From Tomocerus qinae (Eukaryota > Arthropoda > Collembola > Entomobryomorpha > Tomoceridae), in the NCBI GenBank assembly GCA_020055645.1, contig CM034550.1, positions 16,257,001-16,321,000 of the forward strand: 64,000 nucleotides of DNA, written 5' to 3'. The notes under the pieces were generated by a model. That model did not search any database and was not told where the DNA came from. It saw only the letters and a list, made by a program, of their open reading frames with translations. A program made the position numbers and the translations under genes. Every line of letters begins with the position of its first letter. Position 1 is the first letter of the stretch. Shown here one piece after another: positions 22,845-35,900 of this stretch.

Positions 22845-25800
22845 ATGGAAGACGACGTTATTCTTCTGCCTCCCGATGACTTTTCTTTTCCATTTCAGCC
22901 GTATGATATTCAGACGGATTTCATGAAAGCCTTGTTTCTGGCATTAGAAGGGGGAAAACTGGGGATATTTGAAAGCCCAACTGGGACGGTATTACTATCA
23001 AAGTTATAAACAACATAATGTGGTCAATGATAGGGAATGTAATACATTACAGTTACTGTACACTGTACTGTTTAGTTGCTGAAAGTTTACTACAATATTA
23101 CCTAATTATTAAAATACTTTACAGGGAAAATCGTTGAGTCTTTTATGTGGCTCATTGACGTGGTTAGAAAAAAGAGAAGAACAACGGCTTGGATATTTAG
23201 AACGGATTATTTCTAATTTTGACTTACTAAAGGAAGGTATGATAGTACAAAATATCCAAATTAACGCTACAAATAGACACAGATGAAAATATCGCTCTCT
23301 TTCACCTCTCTTTCGAAAGTGAAAGTATGAAACATTTCATAAGGGGTTTGTAAATTCACCGAACACTGCTTTGCTGTCATCGTGTCATCTAGATTGACTC
23401 CTGGACCTGGAAGCGTTTATTATAATACGTCTAAAATGAACTGTAAAGTTCCCTGTGTATCCTATCCTAAGTTTTTTTCTCATGTTACACCTAGAATTGG
23501 GTTTTAGGGCCTTCCCATACGGTACGCGGTGAGAAAAGTATTACCTCCCTTTGCTCGAGAGAAAGTAACTTTTCCTTACAACGCAGTAAAAGGGCATTAA
23601 ACTTTCACTCGAGAGAAATTCTTCCAAATATGGCAGTTCTAATAAATAGGCCAATAGTAGATTTAAGATGTAATTATGTAAAATATGCGGATATTATTTA
23701 TCCTTGCACATTTATTTATGGTGAAAAATTCACTAATGAGAAAATTACACGTATTGGTCTAAAACATCTGCAGTTTTTCAAATCGCCTTTCGGAGTCAAA
23801 TGAAATTTAAATAGAAATATTCAAGTAGTGCCGTATTTTATTAATATTATTGTGATTGTTTATTAAGAGGAAGCTGCAAAAAATGCCAAAGATTGGATAT
23901 TCGCGCAAGCTGATTTACGAAAGAGGAAAGATATAGTCGACAAAGCTCGGCGAGAGATAAGATTCATGCAAGACAATATAGAAAAGCGGAGGAAAGTTTT
24001 GCAGAAACGAAAAACTCTAAAAAGTAGTATTCAGTATCACTCAGCACAATTCAACAGTAAAAATGACAAAAATAAAGAAAATTCTCACGAAAAAAAAGAA
24101 GACATTCAGTTAAGCCAGTTAGAAGAGTTATTAGTAAATGAAATGAGCAACGATTTTGCCCCAGAATTACATTTATCAGATGACTCTGGCGATTCAGAGG
24201 AAGAAGATGAAGAGCAAGAATTTTATCCTACAAGGGTTAGTCACATCGTCGGACATCTATAATCTGAGTATCGACTAAAAACTTTGGTCTACCTTACATA
24301 TTTTATATAATTTTTAACTGTTTTATTCAGATAATATTTGCCTCCAGGACTCATTCACAACTAGGACAATTCGCAAACGAACTGAAAAGGACTTCATTTA
24401 AATCGAAAGTCACATGTGTGTCTCTTGGTTCAAGACAATCTCTTTGCATTAACCCAGAAGTCATCAAATTGAAAAACTTGTCTCTCATTAATGAAAAGTA
24501 TGAAATTAAATAGAGCACTGGTCGGAAATTTCATTTTAGAAATCGATATTTAAATAATTATAACATTTTAATTTTTAACAATTTTATATCTGTTTGATCG
24601 TGGTGAAAAATTTATTTTACCTGTAAAGTTTGTTTGCATAATTTTCAGGTGCCTGGATCTCCAGAAAGGTAGCAAAGGAAAAAGTACAAGTGAAGGAAAG
24701 AAGATAAAAAGCTGTGGTGGATGTGAATATTTTAAGCATAGTGCCATAGACAGTTTAAAAGATCATGTAATGAGCTATAATACAGAATTTTGTACTATGC
24801 TTTTTGAGACTTAAAAATAAAGTACCGCGTATTAATATTTCTTCTATTTATAGATTTTATCAGATCCTATGGATATTGAAGATTTGGTTAAGGTAGCCAA
24901 ATCGGACTATAATGCTTGTCCTTATTATGCTTCAAGAAAAGCTAGCAAGGAAGCTCAGTTAGTGTTATTACCTTACAATACAATTTTGCACAAAGGAACC
25001 CGAGAAGGAGTTGGGATAAAAATGCAGAATTCCGCACTTCTGTTGGATGAAGCTCATAATATCGTTGAATCAATTTCCAATATGTATTCGAATTCTGTCA
25101 GTTTGTCACAACTCGAAGAATCTTCGGCTGGTCTGAAAATATACATGGATCGTTATAAATCCCGATTTTCTACTAAAAATTTATTAATATTGAAGCAGAT
25201 ATTTCATGTTCTGAAAGCTCTCACTCAGTACTTAAGTAAGAGATAACTGTTGATTTAAATTTTTCTATATTGGCTTACATTTGATATTTAATTTAAAAAA
25301 ATTTTTTTGCAGATAGAAGCTCAGATTCTCAAAATGTACTTTCAATTTATGAATTCAAAGCAAAATTGGGAATCGAAAATCTGGATTTATTTGCTATTCA
25401 AAAATATATACAAAAATCCAAACTAGTTTTCAAGGTATACCGATTACCGATGACCTACCAAAAACTATTTACCAATTCTTTTTATAAGTTGCAATATTTC
25501 TGTAAATTTTTTCAGCTCAAAGGGTACCTTCTGCAGGCACACAAAATTGCCGAAAAAAAGTTCGAAATCACAAATAATTTAAATGAATCATCGAAGAAAG
25601 CGCCTGTATCAAAAAGCAAGAAAGAAAAGCCAGCAAATGTTAATCAAGAAGTGCCTGTGAAATTTAAGAAGTTTTCCGCTGGACAGTCTATTCTGAATTT
25701 TGTTGAATTTTTAAAGTCTTTGTTGACTTTCAACAATGAAGGACGAATTTTACAAGACGATAAAGTATTTAAATTTCTTTTGCTGAGTACAGCTACGCAT

Positions 25801-27018
25801 TTTACTGATGTACTTAAGTCAGCCAGAAGTGTCATTCTTGCCGGAGGCACTATGAAACCTTATGAAGAGGTAGAAGATCAGTTGTTTCAATCAGCAAAAG
25901 ACAGAATAGTGCACTTTTCATGTGATCATGTCATTCCAAAAGAAAATCTGGTGTGTGTAGCCCTCACAAAAGGACCATCAGGGGAATTGTTTGACTTCAC
26001 CTTTAAAAATCGTAATTCACCAAAATTGGCAAGTTCACTTAAAACTAAAATATTTTTTCATTTTTAATAACTCGTTATTTTTAGGACATATTTGTATATT
26101 ATTCATATAAAAATATATGTGCGCATATTCATTTTTGTTTGTCTTAGATGGAAGAACTCTGTAGAGCAATCGCAAATATAGTTAGAGTTGTTCCTGGTGG
26201 TGTTGTCTGTTTCTTGCCGTCTTATGATTATGAAAATACACTTTACACTCATTTAACAACATCCGGTACCTTGAAAATTTTGGAATCAAAGAAAAAGGTA
26301 TGCGTTGATATGTAGCAGTTTAAAATTGTTTTACGTCATTAAAAACTACGCGCAAAAGTTGTTAAAATGGGAACATAAGTTTCATATATAATCTCATAAT
26401 ATTTTCCGATTGCAGATATTTCGTGAACCAAAGGATTCAAATTGTGACGTAATCCTAAACGAATATTCTCGTCAGATAAGGAATAGTGGGGGTGCACTCT
26501 TATTTGCTGTAGTTGGGGGCAAATTGAGTGAAGGCATAAACTTCTGTGATGATCTTGGCCGATGTGTTCTTGTTGTAGGACTACCATTCCCAAATATTAC
26601 GAGTGTGGAAATCAAAGAAAAAGTACAATTCGTCACAAATACATTAGTAAGGGTCTACATATTCAAATTACTAGTTTCTTAACCTAATCATGTACTTTAG
26701 GTAGTTTTTAAAATATATTAAGCAGATATATTATTAATAATACATCATTTCAATTTTGTCGTTATTTTTCAGGGCAAGGAAAAAGGTTCCACTCTGTTAT
26801 CCAACATGTGTTCTAAGGCTGTAAACCAATCAATTGGAAGAGCCATTCGTCATTCTGAAGATTACGCATCAATCATTTTAGTTGACCACCGGTTTGCTAA
26901 TTCAAATCAAGTAGCACTTTTACCAAATTGGATACAACAAAGGTTTCTAGTTTGTGAGCAATTCGGGAAAGCAGCAGGCGTCGTCGCTAAGTTTTTCTCT
27001 CAAAAAAAGTTAAAATAA
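22845..27018 (+). CDS. DDX11: ATP-dependent DNA helicase DDX11 (Chl1 type)
   Basis: A superfamily 2 iron-sulfur 5'-3' DNA helicase acting in sister-chromatid cohesion and fork repair. Exons: 22845-22988, 23125-23236, 23868-24235, 24331-24497, 24649-24766, 24854-25235, 25313-25434, 25516-26028, 26148-26297, 26416-26646, 26773-27018; 2553 nt, 850 residues (human about 906-970). [13 protein letters not shown] is the Q-motif; Walker A is ESPTGTGKS, split by the first intron. [11 protein letters not shown] is motif Ia. Fe-S cysteines are about C247, C265, C286 or C289, and C325. The DEAH box lies in LLLDEAHNI (about 368-371). Late motifs are [24 protein letters not shown] and [10 protein letters not shown] Lys/acidic insert follows Walker A, as in the family. 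The intron after 26028 uses a GC donor. Met 22845 fits the family start. Confidence 0.96.
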
Positions 27019-27147
27019 AACTGATTAATCAAATCTGTATTATATTTAACCCTTCATTATGTTACAATTACAATACACTACATTGTTTTACAGCGCATTT
27101 TTATTAGGTAGCAGATATATAATATTTTTATTTACATTGCGTTTCTG

Positions 27148-27153
27148 AATAAA
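27148..27153 (+). terminator. Poly(A) signal of DDX11
   Basis: AATAAA lies about 130 nt after the DDX11 stop and before the MRPS21 first exon, so the two tandem genes have room for separate transcripts. Confidence 0.5.
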
Positions 27154-27562
27154 AACGTAATTTCTCTTATATATTACGCCTACGGTGTTTTTAATGTCGC
27201 AAAAAATGTTTAATTGAGATATTTATTTGTTTTTATTATTTAGTGATAAGCTTATGTTGTATGTGAGATTTGAGTTCGGTTTTGGTCAATTCACAATTCA
27301 TTCAGTCTGTCTCATCAACACTGCAGATTTTGCAGAAGATGAGACAAAACTTGCAAATTGTGCATGGGGCATTAGTGCATACAGAAACTAAAAGTCGCGC
27401 TATCTGTTTTCAGTAAATATTGAACGATCTACGAAATTAAATTTCACGAATTTTTTGTACGGAAAAGTTTTCGATTTTGTATGGACAAACGTTAACAAAA
27501 TTTTAAATCTTAGGTACTTTCAAAGCGGAAATTTCAATCCTGAAAACTGAAAAATTTGAAGT

Positions 27563-28070
27563 ATGAGGGTAAGTCATAAGTTCATAAACGCTGATTTAAA
27601 TATGTAATAATAATTCAGATTGATGTGGTCATTCACAATCACAATTCACATGTCCCAGCACAAATATTATAATAATATTACCCACAAAATTATATAATAC
27701 CACAAAATACTATTAGTTATAATTATATTTTGCATGTAAAAATAAATTGGTAACTTGTTTATAACTCGCCTTTTTTAATTTATAGTTAACTAACGTTCTG
27801 AGCCGCTTGAAATACACCCGGTTTATATCGCGAACAGTTCTTGTTCAGAATGATAACGTGGATGAGGCAATGCGTCTTCTAAATCGAATTATGGGAAGAG
27901 AAGGACTATTTGATCAGTACAGAAGAACACGCTACTATGAAAAGCCTTTTCAATTTCGACGTAGAATCAATTATGAAAAATGTAAGGCACTATACAACGA
28001 AGATATGAATCGTAAAATTCAATTAGTAATGAGAAAAAACAGAACAGAGCCCTATCCTGGTTGTTTTTAA
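27563..28070 (+). CDS. MRPS21: Mitochondrial small-subunit ribosomal protein bS21m
   Basis: A component of the mitochondrial 28S ribosomal subunit. Exons 27563-27568 and 27786-28070; 291 nt, 96 residues. The first coding exon is only ATG AGG before the perfect donor GTAAGT; the second follows TTTAATTTATAG. The protein has the family blocks FISRTVLVQNDNVDEAMRLL, RIMGREGLFDQYRRTRYYEK, RRRINYEKCKALYNEDM and RKIQLVMRKNRTEPYPG, collinear with human MRPS21 (87 residues). The start is inferred: the second exon alone has no Met before the conserved region, and the phase of the tiny exon fits. Confidence 0.93.
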
Positions 28071-28107
28071 TTAAAATAATGATGAGTCAGTTCGTAGTTA
28101 TCAATTA

Positions 28108-28113
28108 AATAAA
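28108..28113 (+). terminator. Poly(A) signal of MRPS21
   Basis: AATAAA occurs 38 nt after the MRPS21 stop codon. Confidence 0.55.
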
Positions 28114-29909
28114 TATTGTCACTTTTCTATACTCATTTGTCTGAAATTGATACATTTATTCCATTGGGATTTTATTGTGCTACATTTTATTATTTGTTGC
28201 AACTAGAGCCCAAATGACTTTCTATTCCCATTTGAAATGCAATGACAAAATTGTTATTTTTGGCGATGGGGAAATACGCTTGGCATATAATATTTAGGTG
28301 TAGATTGCATTATTGCATTTGTCTAGTTATTGATCATTTACAACCTATTTATATTTCAATATGATTAGTATAAAGAAAAATAGCATATTACATGTAAAAC
28401 TGCCAAAATATGTACAGGAACATCCAATGTATGATAAGTGGCAACATAACCACTTTTTTGTTAACACATGAATGGGTGGGTTAGTTTTAAATATTTATGT
28501 GAAGGGTACGAGACGAGAATGATTGGATTTTATAAGGTTATTGTGTTTATTTTTCAGAAGTCTTAAATAGAACGTTGCATAAAACTATGAGGTATACATA
28601 CACAAACGCTTACTAATGTTTTACAAACCCATGTTTTCGTGTGTAAATCTACTCAATATTATTATACAGCTTAGAGCACTTACTAATTGACAAAATTAAG
28701 TAATCTCACTTTCTAGACGTATATGACATTACGACATATTATACTTAACCTTAAACATACGACTTTCATATCTGAAAGTTTAAATGATTGCATAGATTTA
28801 AATCTGCGATTTAGTTTAACTCGTTTAGCTAAATACTATTTTCTATATATTATATGAAATAATTTAATTGTACGTATGTAATAATTATGACTTAAATACA
28901 CTCATACAATACATGTTTAAATATAAATAGTAACCCATTTAAAGTTACACTACTGTTAAAGTTGCTTATTGCTGCACGATTGTTATGTCCTAATCTACAT
29001 TGTCATACCTAAAAATGTGTTTGAATTGGAACATGGATGCATACTTTGGTAAGACCAGCATAGCACTGACAAAGATTGTATGAGTCACAAAGAAAACTTT
29101 CGAATAGGAAAAATAGACTAAACTTAAAAATAATAGGTTAACCATTATTATACCAACGTTAAAAATATGAAATACTGGAGAAGAAAATAGTATTGTACGA
29201 AAGGGAATACAACAATCAAATAATAATAACAATCCAACTTAGTAGTTATTAATTGGGAGATTGAGACGAAGAAAATATTGTCGTAGAGCCAATGATCACT
29301 TAATCTTATAATATAATAATAATAAGGAAAATTATAAAAACGACTAAATTAATATATAAACCTTAATGAACATAAGAAACAACAATAATTTCTATTTTCT
29401 AACATTTTAAACTACACAACACAATATCATGACAAAAACAAAAATATCCATTTGAAGAAGGGAAAACGTAAAGACATAAGTTAAAGCTGTATCCAGTAAA
29501 ACTAAGCATGATTTTACTAAGTGAATCAAATCATTGAATACCGTAAAATATTCTTTTCTCATTTGCTTACATGATTTGGACTATATTGAACTGGTGGCTT
29601 TCTTCACTCTCTGCTATTCGCTATAGTTATTTTAATTATCATTAAACTTACGATATTGACGTATCTTTGCACGTATTTCTATTTGGCTGCTACAGCCACG
29701 TAACAATTTTCCTTAAACTAGGGCTTAGTAAAATGACATTATTGCAATTGGGTTTACTTGTACGTTCATGCAGTATTCTTCGTGTAAGATTAACTACAAA
29801 TCTGAGAAACATTAGGGACATTATTTTGGCATCGGCTGCTGTTAGATATCATTTTGAAGCTGCACATGCATTTATACATTTTAATATAGCTATAAAGTAG
29901 CCGCAATTG
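28114..29909. other. Convergent 3' region, MRPS21 and DLG5
   Basis: No coding exon was recognised. Hydrophobic open frames near 28990-29232 (minus) and 29667-29900 (plus) match no family and are typical of AT-rich DNA. Most of it is probably DLG5 3' UTR. Confidence 0.4.
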
Positions 29910-32900
29910 TTAAATAGGTACCCATAGGGTTTTTGATTGCTCCTTTTCTACGTAAGTTTTCACTTGAGTTGCCAGATAGGAAATATTCGTCCCTCCTGGA
30001 ACACATGCTGCAAAACAAAATATTTGAGTTAAATACTATTTTCTGACTTGACTGAGGATTAAATGTACCATTTTTGAGGGACTCACCAGTTATGAGATGC
30101 TTGTATTCAGTTTCAACCTTTTGAGAATGTTCGTACAATTCTTTGGCTGCTTTTGCTGTAATTTTATCACAACGAAGATCTTTTATTTCCCGAATTTGTT
30201 TGGGGCTCTTAAATTTTACTATCAGGACTATTGGATACATTTGTGCTCGTTGTAGGCGCTCCACCCCTGCAGTGCTTACATCCAGGATACAATATAATTT
30301 CTAAGAACAAAGGAAATTCTCAATTAGTTCTTAATCAATGTTAATATTTTAATTAGAGTGAGAGCAAAAAAGGGGTTTACTCACCTTTGCACTGGTTTCT
30401 TTGATAGCAGCCATTGTTACACATTCGTAGTGAGAACCTTTTCTTTTATAATCGACGAATATATTTTCAGCCAATCCTTTTTCTAACATAGGACCAGAAC
30501 AGTGCATCACTTCTAAAGCGACTCGACCAAATTGATAGGGAAAGTCTTGACATAACCGTTCAGAAACTAAATCACTCAAAGCTCCAAGAATTAGCACAGG
30601 ACGAAGAAAACACATATCTGTGGACAAATAAACAACGGCTAGTTAAAAATCATTCATTTTCTTACGACAATCTTCCTACATCATCGATATGAAAATCAGA
30701 AGCATTTAGTGTTTGCAAAATATCAGATTTAAATTAGTTCATTAACAAGAATTTGTCAACAAGACTAAAGATTGTAGTTCACAAATTGTCAATCATTGAA
30801 AAGAAAGCGTATCTAAAGGTTTTAATGTTTACTAAATAGTTTTAGTATAGTAAAGATTTCCTAACCCATTTTTCCACCGCGGAAAGATTTCAGACCTTGA
30901 CAAAACACACCAAAGCAAAGATAAGAAGGACAGCAAAACTACTTTACCAAGAAGTGAGACTTTCATTGGTAATAAGTAGTTGGATTAAATGAAGTAATGT
31001 AAATATGGAAAAGAAAGCTAACAAATTATCGTAAATAGACGAGCGCAAAGCAATCATTCCTGATTGAAAGTTATCGCCCTATATGGTTAGAGCACAAAAA
31101 ACAATTAGAAGAGGCTTTTATGATAAATCAAAGCAGAGTTCCAAAATCCGACATATGAATCGTCACTTACAATCCAATCGCTCAACTCTTTGATAAGAAT
31201 TCATAGCAAGTACAGCATCATCTTTTAATTGTAGTCCGCCTAACTGTGCCGACAAATCTCCATAGGAGTTAATAGAGAAATCTGAAAATGATGCCAATTC
31301 TCTTGAAGAGCTGCGGTGATGAGATTTTCTTCTGAAGAAACTTCGTCTTGTCACGGTGGATGTTCTTCTGTCACTATCAAGGTCTCCCAAACTTCGTTTG
31401 AACATTAGATCCTCTTCAACTCTGAAAGATCAAAACAAAATATCAATTAAGAAATGGCCAACGTCTAGACGCGTCTATACTTCAGAATTACTCTCCATGA
31501 TAAAATTCGATTATATAGAGTGGTAGGACATAGAATATAGATTTTTTTAAATGTACTTACTTAAACTTGGAAGGAATAACTCCCCAAGCACGCCGATGAC
31601 CTTCAGAGTCAACTTTCCAAGCTCTCCAGCGCCCGGGTTTACCATTGTACATTGTATTATCAACATAGAGAATCTCATCTTTTAGGAAACTCAGCTGTTG
31701 AGGATCCGCACTGGTCCCTTGATGTTGATGATGGTGATCATTTGATAAACTTGGGTAATCGAAGAGAGCTCTGATGTAAAATCCATCTCCGGGTTGATCT
31801 TTAATCTCATTGTAACCTGCATTGTTTAAAAAAATGCATAAAACGGGTATTCATTCAATTATTCAGGGCTAGTATAAACCCAATTCGCATACGTTTCAAG
31901 TTGTAAAGGACTAGTACGCCGACTTTATCAAGAGGTTTGGCCAATTCAAACGCAGCTTCTTCAGCAGTTGCATGTCTTAGGTCTGTTCCGTTATATTCTA
32001 GGATTTGATCTCCAGTTCTACAAATAGACACGTATTGTTACATGAAAACTACAATAACGACATGGGAAAGTAAAATAAAGTTTAAAAGCGATTTCAATTG
32101 CTAACCTTAGACCGGAGCGATCAGCAATTGACTCCTTCTGAACGCTGTGCACAAAAATACCCACGACATTTCCCCCCACCAGACAAACGCCCAAATTAGA
32201 CGAATTTTTCATAAGCTGGAGAGTTAAAAATCTAGTTTTCTCCTGTAAAAGCATTTTTCCATCGGTGACATCGCCTGCGCCGCCACTGCTACGATTTGAT
32301 CGTAGAGTTGATTGCTCCGAGGGAGGATTGTCCGACGAGTTTCCAGCGACAATAGAGAAAGCTTGCTGGATTTGTTGCTGCTGCTGACTTTGTGACTGAA
32401 CTTGTTGTCCTCCTCCCATAACTCCGCCCCCTGGTCCGTTACCTCCTTGTTGCTGAGCACTCTTTGTCAAACTATTGCTTGTACTAGAGCTCTGTACACT
32501 ATTATTGCTACGTTCCCCTCCACTCGCACGTTGATCTTTCCCCTTGGCCGAAGGAGTTTGAGAGGATTTGGTCGTCAGACTGTTTGTATTGCTCCCACTA
32601 TTCCCGCTGTGATTCTGCATACTCGAGTTTTTCTTCGAATTTCTGACAAGAGTTGATTGCGGAGAGTTACAAGGGGTCGGTGATCCAGAACGCGAACCGG
32701 ACCTTGACTCGTTTTCGGAGAGGGAAGAATTATTTTCGTCCTGATCCGGAGACGATGATGACTCACCGTCTGAATGAGATTGAGAATCATCTGAACTAGA
32801 ACCATCATCATCTACGCATAATTAAATAAATGTAGTTAGTTATAATACATCATTAATAAGAAATAATAGAAAAATCAACTAAAGTATGTATATAATATGA

Positions 32901-35900
32901 CAATAAGGTATAACTCACAGTCCTCTCTGTACTTTTCAGGTGAATACTGAACTAGCATCGTAATTGAATCCCCACACTGACGCAAAACATTCGCCGCTAA
33001 ATTGTATGTAGCAGTTCTCATATTAATGCCACATACTTCCAGCAGTTGGTCACCAATCTGAAATAAATCATCGAAATTTTATACATTTACTTACTATGAA
33101 GAGTAAACTTTAAACAAAAATACTATGATGGAAAATCATATTGTAAAAAACAGCCCAAATCTTTGTCCAACCTGAAGTCCGACTTGTGAAGCGAGTGAAT
33201 GTTCATTGACAGATGAGACAAACACTCCCCCTCCATTAGCTTTACATGAAATTTGAATACCCAATGGTTCAGTTGACTTGTCATATTTGTCGATACGAAC
33301 TTTTCGCAATTCGCCAGATGCAGGTTTTCTTGGCCAAGTTCCAAAATCCGATGCTCCTGAATGAGAACCAGCTCCAGGATCCAAAACCTGTTTTAAAATA
33401 ATCACTCTTCATAATCATGTATTGCATAAGATGATTTAATACTCCATTCAAATCAACTCTTGTACAATATAAACAGATATAGACATTTTACCGAAATCCT
33501 TCTCCGTGGTCCAGACTTATTAAAGAATAGAAAACATGACTCAAAGTATGTTTGCGTACATTTGCAAATGCACCATCAATAAATATGTATGTTTGTAAGT
33601 TAAGCAAGATATATCTGCTAAAGAATGTTTTACCTCAATGTGATAAGTTGGCATAGGGCTATTTCTCAAATCAAACTTTTCGGTGGAACTTCGGCTAGTC
33701 ACACTTTGATTTGAAGGAATCCGGATCCTCTGAACTTCTCTGCTTTTCCTGGGAAAAGTTCCCGACGGTTCAATAGGGATGGGATAACTCGGCGGATGTA
33801 AAAGCAAGTCATCTGAATTCCGGAATAGATTAGTTTTGTTACTAGCAGATGAGCTGAGAGACAAAGAAGTTGACGGAGTCTCATTGCTTCCTCCATGAGA
33901 GTGCGTGTGATGAAAAGTTGGTTCGAATGCAAAGCTATTGTTTGACTTTGGCATTGACATGTGCATCGTGCCTCCACCGGATGCGGAAACTGGCATCGAT
34001 CCTGGAACATCGTGATGATGTACCGAATAGCGTGGAGGGTACACTTGGCGATTTGGAAAACGGTCCAGTGTGCTCGTCAAGGCTGATTGCCCCAATACTA
34101 AATAAAATTACAATTTCAAACGATAAAAACCTTATAGTTCGTCTTCACTAAAAAATCCATAATCAAATAATAATTCTCAAGACTATTTGCGACCAACTAA
34201 TTGCGTTGTGTGTAACAGATTTATTTTTAAACAACCAATGTGTATCCGTTAAAAAGTCAAACAATTTCGTTGATGTTATAGTGGATTAAGTTATTTAAGT
34301 ATGTCTGTAGATAAAGTGTTCCCACATGCAAATAGTGAATTCTAATAAACAAAATTCCATAAATATTTGCTTTACCTAAATATATACAAATGATATAGCA
34401 AGTTAACTATTGAAGGAATAACGACCTACTAATCTTTATCATTTGTCAATAATGCTTAACATTGATAAACTTGGCAAAAATACCGATAATTATCAATTTC
34501 AACATAATTCAGAATCGAGTACATCCAAACATTCATTATCATATTATCAAATAGACAATAATAATTGTTTTTGTAAACTGTAAGCTTAGCGAATTTGCGA
34601 TGAATGCATTTTTATGTTAAAGAAAGAATTAAATACTAAATCCATCATTACTATTACTACGTACTTGTAGATAGTGTAACAGCTACAATCTAATACTTGT
34701 AAAATAAGTAGTAAACATCCCAATTCAACATGAATGTTACACAGCTCCAATATGCTACTACATTATCTACATTTATGTTTGTATTGATTAAAAATGATTG
34801 AAAGATTATTACATTTTACATTACCGTTAGAATTACTTCCACTACCAACAGGTACATTTGGTATGGCAAGTGACGGTGGTGTAACGACTTTATCCAGATG
34901 ATCGCTCTCACTGCTGTTGTTTTGGTTTTTGACCATTCGTTTGACGTAGTACTCAAGAATTTCCATGTTACCCGACTTCACAGAAAAGTCAATACTAGAT
35001 CCATCAGACATCGTCAAAGTTGGAACAACGCTGTTACGCTCTGGCACTCTGAAAATATCATTTTGAATGTTTTAATAAAATATGATATTGCTTTCTCGAC
35101 GTTCTTTGAAACATCAATTCAATTTATTTTAAGAGTTTGATACATACCCTTTTCCAATTTTATTGCTGGGAGAAGGATCGAAGACGCCGAAGGAATACCG
35201 ATGATGTGGATTTCCAGTATTCGGTGCAACAGGCAATCCATGATTATCAAGAGCAATGCCACCACCAACTGACCTTCCTCCAGTGGCCAAAGTTAAACTT
35301 TTGCTATTAATGCTCATACTGCCTCCGCCGATATTCGTATTTCCTCCACCACCGATTGCAATTGCACCAACACTTTTTGCAGGGTAGTCCCACAAATTTG
35401 AAATGGGGGTCCTATCTTTCCCGCTTCCAGGACGTCGTATGCAAACTGTATTACTTGTTGAAGAGTTCATAGGAATATATTGACCGTAAAATACGGACTC
35501 TCCTGGGTTATGATGGTTAATGACTCCGACTGAAGGATTATCTGAGATTCCTCGGGGATTAATCCCTGTCCCGACTGAAACATCTTGGGGAAGTGTGTAA
35601 GAGCAAGAGGAATTCTTATTCCCGACAACTCTCGGCCAAGTTCCATTTTTATTTACACTGCTTTCTCCCCCAGAATTTCTTGAAGATGTCCTTTTCTTTC
35701 GATTCTTTCGACCGTTGTGAGTAGCTGAGTTGTTAGAACTTGCATTGTTTGCAGTCCCTGCTCCAGAATCAATGGCTGAATCCAAAGTCGCTAGAATAGC
35801 TTCCTCCGGTGATGATAACTTCTTCCGTGGGAGACGAACACGAAAAATATCTCTGATTCCTGTTTTACCTCCGCCGACGTGACGCCTAGATATGACATTA

